From positions 52,501 through 116,500 of the forward strand of contig CM067585.1 of the NCBI GenBank assembly GCA_034336665.1: a stretch of 64,000 nucleotides of DNA. Reading direction: 5' to 3'. The notes under the pieces were generated by a model. It ran no database searches and was not told the origin of the DNA. It saw nothing but the letters and a program-made list of their open reading frames with translations. The stretch is from Luscinia megarhynchos. Lineage: Eukaryota; Chordata; Aves; Passeriformes; Turdidae. Made by a program: the position numbers and the translations under genes. Position 1 is the first letter of the stretch. Every line of letters begins with the position of its first letter. Of this stretch, positions 51,301-64,000 are shown one piece after another.

Positions 51301-54133
51301 AGGGATGACCTGCGAACCATAGGCATTCACAGCCCTAACCAAGAACAGCCCTGAAGGCTTTATATGAACCAGATCATCTCCTACTAACATGTATGTTCAT
51401 TCTGGAGACCATTACAGGTTTCTGTTACATCCAGTGGCCCAGAGCATCCAACGGACACAGGTATTCCCTTGGGCATCTGTTCTGTCCTGCTTTAGTGACT
51501 CAAGTAGTTCCTGCTGAGGGGCAGGAGAACGAGGGGCTTGGTTGTCATGCTCTCAGGTGGGAAAAGCTAACACCAAGATTTCCCTTCTCAATGCAACCTG
51601 CTTGCCAAGGAAGTGACAGGAGTGGAGTACCAGGGCATTGAGGAAAAGGAGGCGGCAAAGCTCTGCCAGGTCTCAACACACATCTCCTGCCTGCCTTCAG
51701 TCCCTCCTCAAGGCCCAATACAACTGAAATATGAAGTGGGTAACAACTTTCTCTCCTTAATCCACTTTTTCAATATTTCTCCCCATAAAAAACAACTTTA
51801 GCACCAACAGTCCAAGTACTCAGGATGAAACACAAAAAAAAAGAAATTTCTGTGGAGGCCAACCAGCACACCTGAAGAGCAGAGAAGGAATCCACGGGGA
51901 GTTTCTCTCTTACCTTCACACACTTGACGTTAATTCCTGGACAGACAAACTTCTTCCAGAGAAGGATAGCTTTGCTCTCCCCACAGGTGATGGGGTACGC
52001 GATCTCAATTTCCTCACTCGTTTCAAGGCTGCTGGGGTCTGAGGGAGGAACGGCTCAAAATGAAACTTTGCACCCAAGAGGCTCCAATCCCACAAGGTGG
52101 GAGCTGGAAGCTCATAGGTTGTGAGACCTGCGTTTGAGAAACCAAAAAAAGGGCAGATCCCAGTTCAGGATCAGTCCTCTCTTCGTCTTCTCAGAGTTCA
52201 GATTAACTCTACAGCAACTGGCATCTGTTTTTGGGTATAACAAGGCTCCAAATGAAGCTCATTTTATAAGGAAACATGAGATCAGAAATCCAACACATCT
52301 GTAAGCGGGAAGGTGTCAACAAGAACAATTTTAGTGGCAACAAAATGGTTTAAAATTTGAAGTGCAGATATCTCTCAGATTCTTGCACCTCCGGTATCTC
52401 TTTAGCAACAATATCAGATATTTACTGACAATATATTCTCTTCATGTGCAGAGTTTCTGCTAATCCTGCCAAAAGACCCATACCCACACAGGAAGCAGAA
52501 CTCTAGTGAAGATCTAGTGACAGCACCTAGTGACAGGTGCCTTTTCCCACACACTGCTCAGGATGGCAGAGGGCACTTGGAGCCAACCTGCTCGGTTCTT
52601 ATGAACATCCAATCCAAACCATTGGATGGTTGGTTCAGCAAAGACCCCATAACCAGAGCCTGATGCTTCAGCCACCATGTTTTCATCACTATCATTTCTC
52701 CTGCTAGTGTCTGCAAACCAGGACTAGGGTGACATCCCGGCTTCCCTGGACCCCATGGGAGCCCTTACCATTCATTGCAGGAGAGCCAGGATCTCACTTC
52801 CAGGACTTTGAGACCAAGCAGTAACAGCAGACACTTATTCCAGAGTATGCCCAGCCCCTGTACCCACATCCATGCCTGGGAATCAGCATCTGCAGGGGCA
52901 GAGCCAGAAGGAAGCCCAGCGAACTGGAGATACCAGCCCTGCACAGGAGGGGATTCATCCACATTAAGTGGGAACTCACCAATCCCTTCTTCCAGCTTGT
53001 GAATGGTGTGGGTTTCCACGGCCACCACAGCAGCGCTGGCCTCAGAGCCCTCTTGGTAAATCCTGTGGTGAAAGTGGCCGTCCATAAACAAATTATATAA
53101 ATCATGGGAAATTAGGATTCACAGCACAGAGTTAAAAAATTCAGCAAATTTCTTTTTGTCTCTCCTCAAGGGACATTTTGTCTGATACACTTTCAATCAC
53201 CAGGAATTTTTTGGGGCACACTAATAAAACAAAACACTAGTAATTCCATGGACTGACACATACAGAGGCATTCCCAGTGCTGTCATCCCACCCTCCACTC
53301 TGCCAGCGCCACTGAGGCAGCTCTGCAGGCTTTCCTGTGCCTTTTCCTCTGCTTTCTGTCACCCTCAACAGCAGGAAGCAGAGCCAAGCGTTCCAGGATT
53401 TCCGTTCCAGCCCTGTGTGACACTGCAGCACAAATGACCACAAAGGGAAGTCACTACCAGGCCCACAACCACCCTGCCCTGCAAATAGTAACAAACTAGA
53501 GCCAGATTTTTCCATTCCCATTGATCCAGACTGAAGATGAAGCCACTCTCTGCAGCAGCTGCCAGGGAGCTACAAAATTCCCTCCACATCCCTGCCCCAC
53601 TTTATTTTACAAGAGGATTATTTTAGGAGAGAGCTGACACAGAGGCACATGAAGGTCTGAACACACAGACCACCACATCCAGCAGCTGCAGTGTGGCAAA
53701 AGCCAACTCTGGGACTGGAGAAGAAAGATAGAGACTGGGGCAGCACTGCTTCCACGATGTGGGAGCACTGCACTGACACAGCCTTGCAGGACAATTTCAG
53801 GCCTTGGAGGCACCGTGACAGCCACACAGAGAAAAGATTTAATCTGTTGTATTTACTCTCTCCTCGGCGAGGCACAAAACCAAGGCAGATCTGGAAGACA
53901 CAGTCTCTCGCAGTGACACTCTGTCCCCGTACCATGAAAACCCACAGGACTCCCCCCCCCATCCCACCTTGCATCCCCCAGTCACACCAGTACCATCCTA
54001 CTCACCCTTGCTGCACCGGCTGAAGCTGCAAGATCACTTGGGTTTTGGTATCCTCCGGGTTCTCCCCTTCATTCCCGTCACTTGGTACAACCACCACATC
54101 ACCCACAGGGACGCTCACCTCAGCATTCGCCAT
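44689..54133 (-). CDS. GMEB1: Glucocorticoid modulatory element-binding protein 1, complete
   Basis: GMEB1 is a nuclear SAND-domain factor that binds the glucocorticoid modulatory element as a complex with GMEB2 and modulates steroid-receptor transcription (established for the family). Coding exons on the minus strand: 54,133-54,006; 53,062-52,980; 52,038-51,914; 51,119-51,016; 50,598-50,444; 48,555-48,427; 47,742-47,605; 46,576-46,454; 45,395-44,689. Together they give 1,692 nt, i.e. 563 residues, with GT-AG borders and consistent phases. The SAND domain covers about residues 88-168, with the KDWK DNA-contact motif at 133-136. A central helical region (243-328) and a coiled-coil start LERQLEEQKKLARDQ (330 on) follow. 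The C-terminal third is S/T/P-rich and ends VHNVEIVVLED. GMEB2 is excluded by near-identity to GMEB1 throughout. The start MANAEVSVPVGD has a good context (GAA before ATG, G after). Confidence 0.97.
48428..52038 (-). CDS. GMEB1: GMEB1 SAND-domain exons
   Basis: Exons 52,038-51,914, 51,119-51,016 and 50,598-50,444 encode the SAND fold: FVCPGINVKC, then FNDQLISPKHFVHLAGKS, KDWKRAIRLGG and YQHDKVCTNTCRS. The exon at 48,555-48,427 continues with SITQIALSEESMEE. The Cys and His residues linked to zinc binding next to the SAND fold in GMEB1 are present (C in FVCPG and in VKC, H and C in QHDKVC/NTC). Confidence 0.95.
49120..49805. other. AT-rich LTR-like stretch in a GMEB1 intron
   Basis: About 0.7 kb of AT-rich sequence contrasts with the surrounding intron. 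It starts near a TGTAAGTTTAAG word and (TAAG)4 at 49,213, and ends near a GCCTTTACAATAAACAAC polyadenylation-like signal at about 49,770. The layout recalls a solo LTR, but I could not pair terminal inverted repeats or a target-site duplication. Confidence 0.3.
52980..53062 (-). CDS. GMEB1: GMEB1 second coding exon with altered upstream acceptor
   Basis: Using the acceptor CTTTCACCACAG the exon encodes IYQEGSEASAAVVAVETHTI and on to EEGI. Immediately upstream, in the same frame, lies LFMDGHFHHR, which clearly matches human LFIDGHFYNR, so coding sequence once began 30 nt earlier (53,092). At that point the intron would end in AA (TTTATATAA), not AG. The shorter in-frame form is therefore used in the model. 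Confidence 0.85.
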
Positions 54134-54622
54134 TTCTCACATGAACCCAGCAAGGTTTTCTCCTCCCTGTGGAACACAAGAACTGGGAACAGATCCCAGA
54201 GGCAGATCCCCCTCGTGTCATCCCACTCACAACTTCCTGAGCCAGAAGCTCTCTCCAGCTCTGAACCCCCTAATCCTGGCACCAAGGAACAAACTCACAT
54301 GGGTGGTTTTTGGCAAGAGTGTGTTTCCAACATAGAGCTTCTCCCACTGGCCCTGGCCAGCAGTGCTTCCAGCCACCCCCGGGATGCTCTGGTCCACCCC
54401 TGGCATACTCTGATCCCTCACTACCAGGAACAGGCCTATGGATGATCCTTCCCAGTAGAAACTGCTGACAAGGTGTGATGCTACTACAGGACAGGGGGTC
54501 CCAGAGAAGCTGCACTCCCAGGGGATGTGCCTATGGTTGTGCACGAGGCACAGAGGTGGTTTTATTATAGTGTGGGGCTAGAGATCATCCCTGGGGTCTA
54601 CAAGCTGCTGGTAAAGCCGGTC

Positions 54623-54865
54623 TCAGAATCGTGAAATGGTTCAGGTGAGAAGAAACCTGAAAGCTCATCTCGTCCCACCCTCTGCCATGGACAGGAACAC
54701 CTTTCACTGGACCAGGTCGCTCCAAGCCCCAGCCAGCCTGGCCTTGCACGCTTCCAGGGATGGGGCAGCCACAGCTTCTCTGGGCAACCTGTGCCAGGGC
54801 CTCACCACCCTCACAGGGAAGAATTTTTTCTCAATATCCCATCTAAATCTCAGAGACTTCAGGTC
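54623..54865 (-). mobile_element. CR1 LINE 3' fragment, minus strand
   Basis: TCAGAATCGTGAAATGG, TGCCATGGACAGGAACACCT, GGCCTTGCACGCTTCCAGGG and TTCTCTGGGCAACCTGTGCC in CR1 order, in the first intron of GMEB1 (5' UTR intron 54,167-55,539). Confidence 0.9.
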
Positions 54866-55539
54866 AGGATCTCCTGACGGTTGATGGGGGGCTCGGTATC
54901 CCCTGGCTGGGATACACCAGGACAAACCTGAGGAGCCGCCAGCACAGGGGCCATGCGCCCACCCGGCTTCAGGCGTGAGACTCCCGTGGGTCTCCGCACT
55001 TCATCCCGCTGCGGGGACAGACAGACCCACCCGGGACACCCCGAGAGACGGCGGGGCTTTCCCAGGATATCTGGCGCGAGGGGGTCAACAGGACTCGGAC
55101 AAATCGCGGCGGCGATCGCGCCGAGGCCTCAAGCGAGGAGGTGGGGGGTGCACAGGGGAACCCCCCGGCCCCCGCGGGATCTCGGGCCGCGGCTCGGGGG
55201 CCGCCGCCGCCTCCGGGCTGGGGTCGACAGGTCACGTGAGAGGGGACCCGTGGGGCCACCCCGCGGCGCACACGGCGGCGAAGGGGCGTGGCCTGGCCGG
55301 GAAGGGGGCGTGGCCTAGGCCCCCCTCCCCACGGCGCTGGCTACCCCTCTGCTGCCCCCCCCACACCCCCCCGAGCGGCGCGCGCGCGACGCCCGCCCTC
55401 GCGGCAGCGGCGGCGGCACGTACGGCGGCGACCCCTCCCTCCCCTCTCGACGGGGCCAGGCCCTCTCCCGCCCCGTCCCGCCCCTTCGCGCCGCATGGCC
55501 CCTCCCGGCCCCCGTAGCGCGACGCCTGCTGGGCCTTAC

Positions 55540-55660
55540 CGTCGGCGAGCGGCCGAGACCGGGGGCTGTGGGACGGGGGAACGGGGGGATGGGGGGGGAG
55601 GGGCGGGTCGGGCAGCAGCAACGCATGCGCAGTGCCCGCCGCGGCCTCGGCCGCCAGCAC
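55540..55660 (-). other. GMEB1: GMEB1 non-coding first exon (probable)
   Basis: A donor GACG|GTAAGG at 55,540/55,539 on the minus strand within the CpG island pairs with the acceptor TTGTGTTCCACAG before 54,166, giving a 33-nt UTR lead into the ATG at 54,133. The 5' limit is not determined. Confidence 0.5.
55621..55632. promoter_or_regulatory. NRF1-type motif
   Basis: ACGCATGCGCAG contains the palindromic GCATGC core and differs little from the NRF1 consensus YGCGCAYGCGCR (minus strand TGCGCATGCGT). It is placed in the GMEB1/DCBLD-like promoter. Confidence 0.5.
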
Positions 55661-55666
55661 TTCCGG
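55659..55666 (-). promoter_or_regulatory. ETS/GABPA-type motif
   Basis: ACTTCCGG on the plus strand (CCGGAAGT on minus) is a full ETS-family site about 30 bp from the NRF1-type motif. The pair is a common arrangement in TATA-less CpG-island promoters. Confidence 0.5.
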
Positions 55667-56083
55667 CCGCCGCCTGCCTTAAAGGGGCCGACCGGTGAAA
55701 CACGCGGTGCTGTGCTGCTCCCTGGTGGGCGCCGGCAGTATCGCCTTCGCGGCGCCACCCGCCAGCCCAAGACACGAGTTGCCGGCGGGGGTGTCACGAC
55801 GAGGTTCGCTCCCCCCCGGTCCCAGCAGCGAGTTGTGGAAGGCGCTACCGGGCATCTCCCGCCCCGCCCTAAGCCAACCCCGGCAGGACCACCGGGACCT
55901 CCCACGGCCGGCCCGTCGAATCCCCCTGCCCCCGCCGCGCGGGCTGGTCGACTGACAACGAGGCAGACCAATGGTGACGCGGGGTCGGGCAGTGACAGCC
56001 AATGGGCGTGGCAGGGTGGATGGGGGCGGGGCCGAGGCGACAGAGCTGTGGAGCCGCGCCGGGGCGGCGGCGGCGGGACGAGG

Positions 56084-64000
<7,917 letters not shown>

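Overview
The window is vertebrate nuclear DNA, almost certainly from a bird. It holds nine chicken-repeat-1 (CR1) LINE pieces (eight clear 3' ends and one short fragment), compact GC-rich genes with CpG-island promoters, and the YTHDF2-GMEB1 gene pair that is also adjacent on human 1p35.3 (on a microchromosome in chicken). The species cannot be read from the sequence.

Layout. Positions 1-11,046 are one minisatellite array with a 63-bp unit (about 175 copies, cut by the left window edge). From 11,047 to about 21,150 there is no recognisable gene; the stretch carries an A/C-only low-complexity tract, a ~320-bp tandem satellite, a purine tract and three copies of a fold-back repeat. YTHDF2 lies on the minus strand from 42,265 (start codon) to 22,065 (stop codon). 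It has five coding exons, a predicted 573-residue m6A reader, and a 13.8-kb last intron full of CR1 pieces. GMEB1 lies on the minus strand from 54,133 to 44,689 with nine coding exons and 563 predicted residues. A dense CpG island at about 54,950-56,250 separates it from a plus-strand gene starting at 56,084 and running off the right edge. That gene encodes signal peptide, CUB, LCCL and discoidin domains in the order of the DCBLD family. It reads as closest to DCBLD2, yet it sits where mammals have no DCBLD gene.

How the parts relate. YTHDF2 (cytoplasmic m6A-mRNA decay), GMEB1 (nuclear SAND-domain DNA-binding factor) and the DCBLD-like membrane receptor share no pathway. Their proximity is syntenic. 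GMEB1 and the DCBLD-like gene appear to share a head-to-head promoter.

Most notable items: the 63-bp array whose consensus has no stop codon in any of the six frames; an unlisted third DCBLD-type gene; a GMEB1 intron whose expected upstream acceptor reads AA instead of AG, with an in-frame AG 30 nt further on; and two CR1 tails that share the same ~125-bp 3' flank.
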